Source: Symbiodinium natans (Eukaryota > Sar > Dinophyceae > Suessiales > Symbiodiniaceae). Taken from it: DNA of 64,000 nt. The position numbers and the translations under genes were made by a program. This document shows positions 26,653-36,605 of this stretch, piece after piece; position 1 is the stretch's first letter, and each line of letters opens with the position of its first letter. The stretch lies in NCBI GenBank assembly GCA_905221605.1, contig CAJNDS010002067.1, forward strand, positions 641,395 to 705,394, read 5' to 3'. The notes beneath the pieces are model-generated. The model saw nothing but the letters and a program-made list of their open reading frames with translations, made no database searches and was not told the origin of the DNA.

Positions 26653-27239
26653 TGAAATTGTGTACTGTATACGGTAATTCATGTCTGTCTGTAGCTTATG
26701 GAGCCAGGTGCTGCGGCTCCTTCGCTCAAGCTGTCTGCCTGGCCCATGGTTGGTTGTCCTTTAGCACGCGAGCCAGAGCCCAAGCTGCGAATCCACAGCT
26801 GTGGAGCTACAAGGAGCTTTAGGAGAAAGATGGAGAAGGTCAAGAGTGTTCTTAGGTTTGCCGCGTTTGTGGCTGAGAAGTCTCCATTTGGTACTCTTGG
26901 GCGATGGAGCTATTTGCATTGCCCAGTCGCTGCCTCACTTAGTGTAATTATTCGTAGTGCCAGAGCATTTCTGCCACACATTTCCATATTGTGGGTGATG
27001 TGCTAGGCCCACACCATGCAACCAGCGAATCTGCTGCGCGTGTGCCAACATCTGGACATGCTAGACGTTGACGTTGCGGATGCCCCGCTTGCGCCTGCAG
27101 CTTACACTGCAATTGGATCGCTCAGCCTCGCGGATCTCTTACAGTCAGCGGTCTGTGCAAGGCGAATATCCGTGTCAAGCAGCTGGTTGGCCAAATCACG
27201 ACAAATTGCCCAGTCTTCCGGGCCTTCTGGGTGCGGTGA

Positions 27240-27629
27240 TTCGCAACTAGCGCCAGCCACGATGATGTCCGGCAAACAGACATCCAAGCTCGAGAGCATT
27301 GGAGCAGCAGAAGATTCAAGAGCGCCACAGATTGGCGGGTGGAGCGCAGCATGCCCAGATGCAGCATGCACAATGTCACTGGAGACGAGTTCCTGGCCTT
27401 CAAGGTTGGAGATCCCAACTCCAGCCTGCCCTCGCAACGGACAGTGCGCCACCGAGCCTTGTGCGATCCTTATCCTCGTGAATTGTGTTTCTCGGAGTGG
27501 CAGGTGTTGTCCTTCGGGAGCAGCATTGCCAAGCAGAAGGCTTCCACGACAGCAGTGACAGGCCGAGCCCAACGTCGAAGCTCAAACAATGCCAAACATA
27601 TTCGAGATATTCCAGATGATGATAGATGA
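27240..27629 (+). CDS. Possible terminal exon of an unrecognised gene
   Basis: Open after an in-frame TGA at ~27237. It reads a soluble-looking segment (key phrases DWRVERSMPRCSMHNVTGDE and CDPYPRELCFSEWQVLSFGS) followed by a basic, Asp-ending tail and TGA at 27627-27629. No internal ATG fits as a start, so it would be an internal or last exon. Family unknown. Confidence 0.35.
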   Translation, partial: FATSASHDDVRQTDIQAREHWSSRRFKSATDWRVERSMPRCSMHNVTGDEFLAFKVGDPNSSLPSQRTVRHRALCDPYPRELCFSEWQVLSFGSSIAKQKASTTAVTGRAQRRSSNNAKHIRDIPDDDR

Positions 27630-28559
27630 TGCAAGAAGTGAGATTTGCTCATAGTAAGTACGGGAGGTATGCTGAGTTCTGCCACTGCGAGTGGCGATGG
27701 CGTGCCCCAAGCCTTAGGCTGCCGAAGTCCAGGGAACTTGTATTGTCCCTCACTCTGACCTGCTTCAGGCTTTGAGGCTGCCACAAGAAGCAGAAGTACT
27801 GGCTTGCGTGTTGCACAGGAATCCAAGAAGGCACCTGCCCAATACCAAGCGTTTCCATTTTGCTCGTCCTCTGGCAGTGTAGTTTCAGCACAAGGAGAGC
27901 CGCGATGCTCCAAAACTCATGCGCAGGCAAGACTGGCGGCATAGCGTGCCAATATGCGAAGTGATGCGCAAGTGATGGCACGAATGCGCAGCCGAAGATT
28001 GCTTTACTTCTAAATGAAAGGTCCATCGATTGGTCTGACGTCAACTTTCTTCAGCAACTTGCCTAGCTCTCAGCCGCTCCAGCTTGACTCGGCCAGTGCT
28101 TGTTCGGGTTTGGGGAAGTTTAGTATTGGTCTCCAATCATCAATCCGGTACTAGCTGCGATTTGTAAATCGCACCTATGACCACCGGAAGTTCTTTGGAA
28201 AGGGGTTTGGAAGAATTGTGGGTGCAAAAGCAGGGGTCTGCTGGAGGTAGCAGATGGCGCATTTGTTTTCCACTCCCCTTGTCTGGGGAAGGGGGGGGGG
28301 TTCCAGTCCCCTGGTCTCGTGGTCCACTGGTGGCTGGTCCTGCGCTCCTGCGGGTTCCAATGACACGGGCCTAAAGGGCCCCATGTGGAAGAACGTTGAC
28401 ACCTGGCTGAATGCAACAATGCATGTGGCACAAGCGGGCTTAGATGGAGCTTCGGCTCTGGATCTAGGAGAGGGGAAGAATGGAGTGAGAGGAATCGGAG
28501 GAGAGATCAACTTGTTCCACTGTGAACTGGAGAAGTGGGAGGACTGGCTGTGGCGTTGA
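27630..28559. other. Unassigned region
   Basis: No gene recognised. The minus-strand ORFs here (27470-27913, 27649-28044, 28175-28510) have no family signature. Confidence 0.3.
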
Positions 28560-28735
28560 AGCGGAAAAAGGGTTCAGGGGTTCAGGGTTTAATTAGCCTC
28601 GGCCTCAGCACGGGTTCAAAAAAAGGTTAGGGGTTTTGGGCGTCTGGGCATGCAGGGGTTTAGGGGTTAAACGGTTTCGGCAATTAAGTTTGCGATAAGG
28701 AGTGAGGGGTTTAGGGGTTTGTGGGTTGGACGCTG
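28560..28735. repeat. Degenerate (GGGGTTTA)n telomere-like block
   Basis: Several imperfect copies of GGGGTTTAGG or GGGTTCAGG spread over ~175 bp. Plant-type TTTAGGG telomere repeats are known in dinoflagellates; this looks like interstitial relic sequence. Confidence 0.5.
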
Positions 28736-29545
28736 GTGGTTGTGTTTTTTTGTCTTCTGTGGTCAAAGTTTAATTAACAGATCTCTGGCTATTGCCCGGT
28801 CTGAAGTGTCTTGCCCGGCCTCGCCAGCTTCCTTACTTCGATTGGCTAAGCTTTTTGAGCTAAGTGCTTCGGTATCTCTTTGCCGCTCTCGCTCTCGCTC
28901 TGTATCTTTTTCTTTCGTTCTTCTTTCCCTCTTTCCCTCTCCCTCTCCCTCTAACGCTCTTTCTCTGCTCGTTGGTTCATTGATAAAAGGCAGACTTCAA
29001 GCCGAGAAGGAACCCTCAACTTTCTGGAAAGGGATTATGCTATCGGACATGTGCTGTTCATGTTGTTTCCCCAACGAAAGAAAGCCCCGCTCAGGGTCTC
29101 AATACGTTTGTGTTGGGCAGCAACAGAACGAATTATCAGCCCTTTTGTCTCTCCCCCTCTCCTCTTTCAATTGCCTGAAAAGACGTTTCGCAAGAAAAGA
29201 GGAAGGGGGATGAGGAATACAACATCGTACTTACCACTTCTCAACCCTCCTCCTGCGTTGGGTTGTTTCTTCCATCTTCCAGTTTGCGAGAAGAGAAGAC
29301 TATAAGAGACAAGAAGAAAGAGAAGAAAGGGATGAGCGCAGAGATTGCTGTTGGTTGCTGTTGTCGCTCGCCCTTATCTGTGTTGGCTCTTGAATGAAGA
29401 CTCCCGTCGCACCCTAGGGTTCGAATCGCACTTCAGAGAATCGTTGGTGCCAGCGACAAGCACTGCACAACGTTCGTGATTCTGTTAGACATTGGTGGTG
29501 GTGTCCTAAATATCCTTGCTTGCGAGGCGCCGAGCATGGGGTTGA
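28736..29545. other. Unassigned region with pyrimidine-rich stretches
   Basis: The + strand ORF 28719-29213 is rich in Ser/Leu/Arg because of CTC/TCT runs at 28880-28970. No gene recognised. Confidence 0.3.
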
Positions 29546-29672
29546 TCGTGAGAAAAATATAGGGATTTGGGGGCTTAGGCGTTGCGGGGTTTAGGGGCTT
29601 AGGGATTTAGAGGTTTCGGGGTGGAAGGGTTTATTTAGGGTCTGAGAGTCTAGAAGATTAGGGTTTAGGACC
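29546..29672. repeat. Degenerate (TTAGGGGTTTAG)n telomere-like block
   Basis: Repeated GGGGTTTAGGGG, GGGATTTAGAGG and AGGGTTTAGG words over ~125 bp, the same pattern as the block 1 kb upstream. Confidence 0.5.
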
Positions 29673-29984
29673 GTGCCACGCACTTGGGTTAGCTTTCGTT
29701 GGCCTCGGCTCGCTGCGCAAGTTTTGGCAGCTGACAAGTCTATGCTTGCATGGTCCAGCAGCGCCCACATCTGTACTATGCGTGGACACTTCGCCATGCT
29801 TTGTCAATTTGTGTGTGGGTGTGCAAATGATCGACTACCACTACTCCGCGCACTGTCGTTTACAATGGAGCCAGGGCCCTTATCATGGCCATGAGAACGC
29901 TCCTTCCTCGAGACCGACCAATTTCTTTCGGATCTCGCATGTCAAACGTTTAGTCACAGCCTTCGCTGAAAAATGAGTGCCACA

Positions 29985-30050
29985 GGTGCGGCGTGGTCTG
30001 AAGGCAGCCGATGAAGGATGGAAAAAGTCCTGGGAAGAGCGTGCAGCTTA
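29985..30050 (+). CDS. Possible short internal exon
   Basis: CACAG is followed by 22 open codons, basic/acidic and Trp-containing (LKAADEGWKKSWEERAAY), then GTAAGC, a good donor. The phase is consistent at both ends. The parent gene is not identified. Confidence 0.3.
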
Positions 30051-30461
30051 TGTAAGCAAGTATAGGCACATATTTCAGCTTGTGTCACAGCTTTTGCTCA
30101 GTGCACCGCCGGTGCGCTTGCCCGAGGCTGTGCGAGAAGAAGGAAATTTCGCCAATCTTGTCTCTGCAGAAGCCACCCAAAGAGGCAGCGCAGCCGTATG
30201 CCGTGTGCACGGAGTAGCTGTGGAGTGCATGAAGCAACCAGAACTACCCTAATTACGATCGTAATCGTTTAGTGATGGTTCGATAGTACATAAAAATCGT
30301 GTTCACCTAATGCTCGAAGCCAGGTAACACCGGGGTCCGGGGTTTGCACTTCTGCGGCTGCTGGAAGCTGAAGCGCCTAGAATCACATGCTCATGTACCA
30401 GGAATGTTATAATACAGAGAACATCGCAAAGCAGTCCAAGGCCAATGCCGCACCAGTGGCC

Positions 30462-30483
30462 ACTTTAGCTATTTTAGCTCAAG
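30462..30483 (+). other. Relict dinoflagellate spliced-leader (DinoSL) sequence
   Basis: The 22 bases match the DinoSL consensus DCCGTAGCCATTTTGGCTCAAG at 18 positions, including TAGC, ATTTT and the 3' end GCTCAAG. They lie 57 bases upstream of the ATG of an intronless gene. In dinoflagellates, mRNAs receive this leader by trans-splicing, and genomic relics mark genes re-inserted from processed mRNA. Confidence 0.65.
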
Positions 30484-30540
30484 AGTTTGAACTAGGAGGC
30501 CGCCCTTATCCCCCCCTCCACTCACGACTGATCTGTGCCG

Positions 30541-31431
30541 ATGCGCGTGGTTGTGACTGGGGCAGGCGGACAGACAGGAAGCTTGGTAGTGCAAAAGCTG
30601 TTGGAAAATGGCATCAACACGACCGCCGTAGTTCGGAGCGAGGTGAGCAAGAACAAGCTGGCCGAACAGCTTGGAGCCAAAGCTGCGGTCAATATTATCC
30701 TGGCAGATATTATGAAACCGGAGACGTTGGGGCCAGCATTCGTGGACATGGACGCATTGGTGATTGTGACAAGCGCCATGCCGCGGCTGCTGAAGTCATC
30801 GCTGGTTGGGGTGATCCTGACGAAGGTCTTCACACTAGGCTTTGTGTCGAAGAAGCCTTCTTTCTATTTCGATGACGGCCAATCGCCAGAGATGGTCGAT
30901 TGGATGGGTCAACGTAACCAGATTGATGCTTCAAAAGCGGCTGGGCTGAAACATGTCGTCCTTGTGTCTTCAATGGCAGGGACAAAGCCAGATCACTTCC
31001 TCAATTCTCAGATGGACAATATCGTACTTTGGAAAAGGAAGGCCGAATGCTACCTCGTAGCCAGCGGCTTACCTTACACTATAATTCACCCTGGAGGTTT
31101 GCTGCCACACTTCGGGGATCGGAATCCAGCCCCGGGTGGCCGCCGACGGCTCTATGCTGGCACGGATGACTCACTGATGGACGATGGACAGAACCATAGC
31201 CTGGTACCCCGAGAGGACGTGGCCGCAATTTGCGTCGCTAGCCTCTTGGAGCCTCAGCTGTCACAAGGACGCTCCTTCGACTTGGGTTCTGGGCCTGAGG
31301 GCGAGCCCTGCACTGTCAGCCTCAAGGATTTGCTGGAGCCTTTGCAAGGTTCCAATTCACAGTATACGAAGGAGCAGGCGGAGTTCAAAGGTGGCAAGAA
31401 GATACGAAGCTGCCCATGCGGGGAGCAATGA
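30541..31431 (+). CDS. NAD(P)-binding atypical SDR (NmrA/At5g02240-like)
   Basis: 296 codons with no intron. I chose the ATG at 30541; GTG at 30535 is in frame but less likely. The protein opens with a beta strand and the Rossmann motif TGAGGQTG (residues 6-13). It continues with a pattern familiar from the plant atypical SDR At5g02240: LVIVTSAMP (~79), PEMVDWMGQRNQIDASKAAG (~118-137), HVVLVSSMAGTKPDHFLN (~139), LWKRKAECYLVASGLPYTII (~164-183), HPGGLL, VPREDVAAICVASLL and FDLGSGPEG. Length is near the family's ~250-300. The active site lacks the classical Tyr-x3-Lys, as in this family. It probably binds NADP in the cytosol or plastid; its substrate is unknown. No transit peptide is visible. 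Lack of introns and the upstream spliced-leader relic suggest a retrocopied gene. Confidence 0.92.
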   Translation: MRVVVTGAGGQTGSLVVQKLLENGINTTAVVRSEVSKNKLAEQLGAKAAVNIILADIMKPETLGPAFVDMDALVIVTSAMPRLLKSSLVGVILTKVFTLGFVSKKPSFYFDDGQSPEMVDWMGQRNQIDASKAAGLKHVVLVSSMAGTKPDHFLNSQMDNIVLWKRKAECYLVASGLPYTIIHPGGLLPHFGDRNPAPGGRRRLYAGTDDSLMDDGQNHSLVPREDVAAICVASLLEPQLSQGRSFDLGSGPEGEPCTVSLKDLLEPLQGSNSQYTKEQAEFKGGKKIRSCPCGEQ

Positions 31432-31466
31432 GATGCATTAGGCTAGGACTTCCGCGTAGTTCTGTG

Positions 31467-31556
31467 TCAGTCAGTCTGTCAATGTCTGTCAGTCAGTCTG
31501 TGTGTTTGTTGTTTCGGTGTGTGTGTGTGTGCGCGTGTGTGTCGGTCGGTCGGGAA
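31467..31556. repeat. (GTCAGTCT)n / (GT)n microsatellite
   Basis: GTCAGTCAGTCTGTCAATG phrases, then GT and CGGT units, just 3' of the SDR gene. Confidence 0.7.
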
Positions 31557-32808
31557 CGCTGCCGCTGCTTGTGCGACATAAGCAGCAAACAAGCTTCCAA
31601 TCCAAGGATGCACCACAGCTGCATGGAAAGCTTCGAACACCAAGTGTTGCAAGGTGTTGTCATGTTCCTGCATTGGAGGTTCTGGTGGAGTTTGTTGAGG
31701 CGAACTTGTGCCAAACCACCGGCAAGGTTCAATGCTTGCAAGCATGTTCATGCGCCCATGCGCCCATGTCTGCGTATGCTGAAACTGCCGGCGCATGTTT
31801 GCATCGCATGTTTGTATTGCGCGAAGGAGTGGGCACAAGCCTTGCTATATAAGATGGAGGGTGAGGACAGCACTTTCCTGATGCATACTGGCATTCACGA
31901 CGCATGATAGGTAGAAACTTAGCAACTTGCGTTTTGATCGATAGGAGGACCACGCAGATGCAGCCGATGAGTTGTCCGACCAGGTTGGATTGATCGAGTA
32001 CTGAGATTGAAGCTGAGGGCGCTGCCAAGGGGCTTCGCTTTCTTGGCTCTCAGGACACTGCACTTCATTCTCTTGCCAACACCGAGACACAGGCCATGGC
32101 CAACGGGAGCAGTGTCTGCCCAAATCGCTGCCGCAAATGGTGCCTGCTCTTGTGCAGGTTTGTGCAGTGTATATCTAGGCATGTAGGGGCTGTGTTGCTA
32201 TCACAACGGACGCGTAGTCATACCGTGATGCAGCTGGCATTGCATGCCATAGCTGTGATCGCCCATACATGTAGGGCATGGCTGGTGTTCACATCTGCAG
32301 TGTCGGTGTTTCATGCATTGACACTGCCTCTCCTCATTAATTTTGAGTCGCTGCGTGTTCAATATGTCATCTTGGCTGACAATCATGCCAAGATCTCGCA
32401 TGTTGCTTTGCGCGCGGGCTCACGGGGGCGCGCGCGCGCATAGCAGTTCAAAGATTTCGGTACATGCCGTTGACATTGCAGAGCGAGCAGCTGCCTGCCA
32501 TTCTCTGCCGTAAATGCGTAACGATCATGAATAAGTGAGACGCGGGGGCCCTGCATGGGCAAGGCAAGGATAAGTGAGAAGATGTGAGAAGCACTGTCAG
32601 GAGTCCACGTCGTTTTCTTTGTCTGGACCTTCGAGGCCACCGGCAACAGCTCCCGGAGGCCGGCATGGCATGCGGACAGCGCAGCCCAAATCACATCAAA
32701 ACACACTGCTTCCGATGACAAGTCGTATGACCCTGAGGCAATGATCTCAACGATTCCTGTGTCTTGAAGTTAAGAGAAGTGGAAGAGTCGTCGCCTGCAG
32801 ATGAGAAG
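31557..32808. other. Unassigned intergenic region
   Basis: No gene recognised. ORFs on both strands are short and lack family signatures. A pure GC block (CGCGCGCGC) occurs at 32430-32440. Confidence 0.3.
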
Positions 32809-34045
32809 ATGCCCGGAGAGAGAGGCAACGCAGATAACGTGGACATCGCGAGTCCAATGCTCTCAAGGAGCACTGGCAGCGAAGCCCGGCCGGAGCCAAC
32901 TCCGGAAACTCAGCAGATGGCGACCGTCAAGACTGTTGAGGCACGCGCGGGATTCTGTGAGCCCGTGAGACTGGACAATCTGGTAGATTTGTCATGATTT
33001 GTCTCCTGCGCTTTGTTCTTGTCATCCAAGAAAGCCATGATAAAATTGCTGTTCGCATTGTCGGTTAGCATATATATATATATATATATCAGATATCAAT
33101 TGTAGGCACCTGCTACAGTACATCGTTTGCCAGGTAGCGAAAGTTTTGGCTAAAGTGAGGCCGCACTTCTCCCCAGAACCGAGCTGCATTCTATCTACTG
33201 TAAAGACAATCCCGCGCGACCAGAACAACGGACACCGGCCGCAAAATCAATGCCCAAATACCACATACACCGGCATACCCTGACCTTGGCTGGCTCGTCA
33301 CAGTTCGTGGACAGCTCAGCTTACAGCATGGGTTGCATGGCAAGGTTGACATGCTGATTTGGCAGGCGAGTACTGTACTATATCGTATTGTAGAGCCTCT
33401 CAGAACAACTTCCGCTCTCATATTCTTATTCTGTGCCACATGTACTGTCACACACACACACACACCCACACATGCACATGCACATGCACATGCACATGCA
33501 CATGCACATGCACATGCACATGCACATGCACATGCACATGCACGCAGGCTATGTCACAAGTGGCAGAGGTTGCAGATCAGAAGCCAGAGAAGGCAGAGGA
33601 GCAGGAGTCAGCCAGGGCGCTGTCTGAAGCTCGGCCTGAGAACGCTCCCAAGGAACCCAAAGAACCTGAGGAACCCAAGGAACTCAGGAAGGAGAAGAAG
33701 GAGAAGAAGGAGAAGAAGGAGAAGAAAAAGGAGAAGAAGGGCACGGACGGCAAAGACAAGAAAGCCAAGAAGGAGAAGAAGGGAAGGGCAGATGTAACCG
33801 AAGTGGAGTCCAAAGAGCCTAAAAGGCAAACACCACAGGTGGCGTGGAATGTGCGCTCAGTGCTCGGGCAGTTACTTAAAAGACAATACGACGCTCGCCA
33901 GGTTGCCCTTGTAGCAGCGCAGCTCGACAGCAGCAATTCGAGCACCTCCGACATCGAGCAGATATCAGATGCCCCGTTCTCAGATTGCACGATGAATTCT
34001 TGCGGAAGCGGGTCCAGCCGAGACCGCCCGACACAGATTCCATGA
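32809..34045 (+). CDS. Lys/Glu-rich protein gene, two exons (join 32809..32982, 33548..34045)
   Basis: The first exon is open from ATG 32809 (a further upstream exon cannot be excluded). It is acidic/Ser/Pro-rich and ends PVRLDNL before GTAGAT at 32983. The second exon starts after GCAG at 33547 in the same phase and runs to TGA at 34043-34045. It begins AMSQVAEVADQK, has a long highly charged tract of KEKKEKKEKK type (~residues 95-140 of the joined product) and ends in a Ser/Asp-rich tail. The segment WNVRSVLGQLLKRQYDARQV after the charged tract looks like a folded helix. No family is recognised; the composition suggests a nuclear or RNA-associated protein. The 565-bp intron contains (TA)n and (ACATGC)n microsatellites. 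The exon join is inferred from phase and consensus sites only. Confidence 0.45.
33069..33090. repeat. (TA)n microsatellite
   Basis: Eleven TA units inside the inferred intron. Confidence 0.85.
33450..33545. repeat. (CA)n followed by (ACATGC)n hexanucleotide repeat
   Basis: Short CA run, then about 12 uninterrupted ACATGC units. They end two bases before the GCAG splice acceptor of the Lys/Glu-rich exon. Confidence 0.9.
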
Positions 34046-34261
34046 GTCGAGTTGGATTCGCTGCAAGCTCATGTGGGCCCTTATCTAAGTTACCACCTTC
34101 GCGGGACCACAAGATTGGGCCTCGGATGCTGAGAATACTTCGAGCGCTGCAAGTGTCTGCATCGGGTGTTAAAACGCAAGCAGAGGACACGTCTATGCAG
34201 CGCCTTCTTGGAGGGTAGATGCCAGAAAGGACTGAACGTTTGTAGCGAAGCACATCCGAGT

Positions 34262-34346
34262 GTTGTGTGTGTGTGTGTGCGTGCGTGTGTGTGCGTGTGT
34301 GTTTGTGTTTGTCTGTGTCTGTGTCTGTGTCTGTGTCTGTGTGCAT
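34262..34346. repeat. (GT)n and (CTGTGT)n microsatellite
   Basis: GT units with GC variants, then CTGTGT hexamers, upstream of the cyclin gene. Confidence 0.85.
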
Positions 34347-34577
34347 GTGTTTGTTGATGCTTTTGATGGCAGACCACGCATGGAAATGTGCGGATGATAG
34401 AACTCTTTGTTGTAAAGCTGCGAATGGCAAGGCAGCTTATGCCCAGCTGCACACTCCCAAAGCGAGCTATTGAAGCCTGGAGAGGCTCCGCTTCCGTTTC
34501 CGCACTCAAGGTAGCAGATCGTTCTCGCAGCGAGTCGCATTGGCGCAATCATTCTGAACACTTTTATCGTACATTCA

Positions 34578-36605
34578 ATGCACGTGGCTCGAGCTGTCTT
34601 CTGGTACAACTCCAGCATTATGAATGCTCGGCCGCCAAGCCAACGCAATGGTGCGCCAGGCCCACCACGAAGTGGTGTACAGCGAAAGCTTGTCTCTGCG
34701 CCCCGGCCGCCATCTCGAATTGCTGAGTCACAGCCGTCGCAGGTGTCGCCCGAAGCTAGAGACGCAAGAGATGCGAACAGCTTGGCTAGCTGTGCACGAG
34801 GCCGCCCCTCGCCAGAAGCTGTGTACAGTGTGAGCAATGCCCGAGATGCTCGCGATGTCCAGACGGCAATCGGCCGACGGCCAGCAAGGGGTCCCTTGGG
34901 AGCTGCAGGTGTAAGTGTAAGCGCCAAGCCTGCCCGAGCAGCTTCGAGCGGACCCAGTGCTGGACGAGTGTCGAGTGCCCGCGGAGGGAGTGAAGTCAAC
35001 AGAACCCCTACATTTGCATACCTGAGGGTCTATGGTCTAAACCAATATGCCCGTGCTTTCGTAGCAGCAGGATTCCATGATCTAGAGACAATTGGAAGAC
35101 TTTCCGAGACAGAGGTTTTGGACTTCTTGGAATCGCTTCGAATCTATCCGGGTCATAAACTGCGCCTCCTTCGAGCAATTGAATGTCTCCGACATGCGGC
35201 GCACGGAGCAGATCGTCGGGAGGAACAGATGCTGGAAGACGACGCGGCCTTGCAGCGCCTTTGCTCACAGAACTCAGAGCTTACGCGTGAGAAGGTAGAG
35301 GCCGAAAACGAAAGCAAAAAGTGGCAGCAAGAGAATCGCCGCCTGCTTGAGGTCGTCCGTGAACAAGGAGCAGAGCTGCAAAGGCAGCGTGACAGAGTGT
35401 TGGAGCTGGAGGAGTTGGTCCAAACACAAACAGAACAGGTAGATTTTCTGACTAGCCAGCTGCATGCGTTTGCACAGGCTGCTGGGCCGGAGACACTGAA
35501 TGGGATGTTCCAATCGGATTTCCAAGGCCGCAAAAGCGACAAAGGCGAGACAGACTGGAGGATCGACTCTGACTCTCCACATTCTCCACGTCTGGCGAGA
35601 GAGCATGAGGGCAATGAGGGCAATGAGGGCAGGCCAAGAGCCTTTAGTGACTCGGATTCCCTTACTCTACCTCTCGAAGGGTTTCAGCTGCCAGAGCAGA
35701 CATCGAGCCCCTTCACACAAGCCACAAGAGCTCAACGGGCCAAATTCGCAAAGTCCATGGAGATCCCATCCAACACCGAGGTGGACAACCTGATAAGGTG
35801 TTTAGCAACAGCCTTGCAGAACAAAGTCATCCTGTCTGTTGGAAAGTCTCGACCGCACACTTCATCAGCAGAGTGTCTTGCTGCTTGTGCCATCTTCTTG
35901 GAGCCTGTCTGCAAGGAGATGTTAGAAAAGCAGGCGCGGCCACGAGACTCGCGAGGAGATGGCGGCGACGCCTTCAACAACGATGACTTCGGCAGCTTCG
36001 GCACGCCTTTGTCTTCGATGTGCTCGCCATTGATGTCAAAAGCATCTGCAGAGGTCCCGGACTTAAACAAGCCCAGCCCTTTCAACTCAATTGCAGTTCG
36101 ACGGATCCCCAACAAATGGGACATCTATGATTTCCTGGAGTTGGTCATCAATGCCCTGGAGGTTCATCCAGAGGTGAGTGTAGTCACTTTGGTGTATTTG
36201 GATCGGTTCTGCGAGATGAGTGGCATGTCGCTGACACCAGACAACTGGCAGAGGTTGACAATCACTGCAATGATGCTTGCATCGAAAGTATGGTATGATG
36301 AGTCCTACGAGAATTTGGACTTTGCCCAAAAGTTCGACCTTTACAGTCTGAACGAGATCAACACCTTCGAGCGCATCTTTCTGAAGTGCGTTTGTTACGA
36401 CATGTCCGTAAAAGCTGTGAAGTATGCACAGACGTACTTCTTTTTAAGAACTTTGGGAGCAAAGGATTCCACAGAGTTTACACTGCAGCCGCTGGACGAA
36501 GCTGGAGAGTCAAAGCTCCAGGAGCGGTGCTTAGCAAAGCAGGTCGAATTCAAGCGCCGATATCTAGGAGACGGCAAGGATTTCACGGTGACAACTGCTT
36601 TCTAA
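34578..36605 (+). CDS. SAM domain / coiled coil / Pho80-like cyclin
   Basis: 675 codons with no intron, from ATG 34578 (a second ATG at 34620 could be the start) to TAA. Residues 1-140 are Arg/Ser/Ala/Pro-rich and probably disordered. Residues ~146-206 have the five-helix pattern of a SAM domain (FAYLRVYGLNQYARAFVAAG, later LRIYPGHKLRLLRAI). Residues ~215-300 form a long coiled coil (QQENRRLLEVVREQGAELQR). Residues ~400-450 look like an extra helical region (VDNLIRCLATAL). Residues ~505-625 are a cyclin box of the Pho80/cyclin-P (PF08613) type: RRIPNKWDIYDFLELVINAL, VTLVYLDRFCEMSG, LTITAMMLASKVWYDESYEN, LNEINTFERIFLKCVCYDMS. Cyclins of this group activate CDK5/Pho85-like kinases. The SAM and coiled-coil parts suggest self-association or attachment to a structure such as a centriole or flagellar base (inference). 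No clear destruction box was noted. Confidence 0.9.
   Translation: MHVARAVFWYNSSIMNARPPSQRNGAPGPPRSGVQRKLVSAPRPPSRIAESQPSQVSPEARDARDANSLASCARGRPSPEAVYSVSNARDARDVQTAIGRRPARGPLGAAGVSVSAKPARAASSGPSAGRVSSARGGSEVNRTPTFAYLRVYGLNQYARAFVAAGFHDLETIGRLSETEVLDFLESLRIYPGHKLRLLRAIECLRHAAHGADRREEQMLEDDAALQRLCSQNSELTREKVEAENESKKWQQENRRLLEVVREQGAELQRQRDRVLELEELVQTQTEQVDFLTSQLHAFAQAAGPETLNGMFQSDFQGRKSDKGETDWRIDSDSPHSPRLAREHEGNEGNEGRPRAFSDSDSLTLPLEGFQLPEQTSSPFTQATRAQRAKFAKSMEIPSNTEVDNLIRCLATALQNKVILSVGKSRPHTSSAECLAACAIFLEPVCKEMLEKQARPRDSRGDGGDAFNNDDFGSFGTPLSSMCSPLMSKASAEVPDLNKPSPFNSIAVRRIPNKWDIYDFLELVINALEVHPEVSVVTLVYLDRFCEMSGMSLTPDNWQRLTITAMMLASKVWYDESYENLDFAQKFDLYSLNEINTFERIFLKCVCYDMSVKAVKYAQTYFFLRTLGAKDSTEFTLQPLDEAGESKLQERCLAKQVEFKRRYLGDGKDFTVTTAF

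Noticed and set aside
33425-33560. CRISPR-like array at the regular ACATGC repeat
   Set aside because: A 6-bp microsatellite without spacers, in a eukaryotic context.
34488-34510. CCGCTTCCGTTTCCGCACTCAAG upstream of the cyclin gene as a spliced-leader relic
   Set aside because: Needs two inserted bases and several mismatches; far weaker than the match at 30462, though the gene is also intronless.
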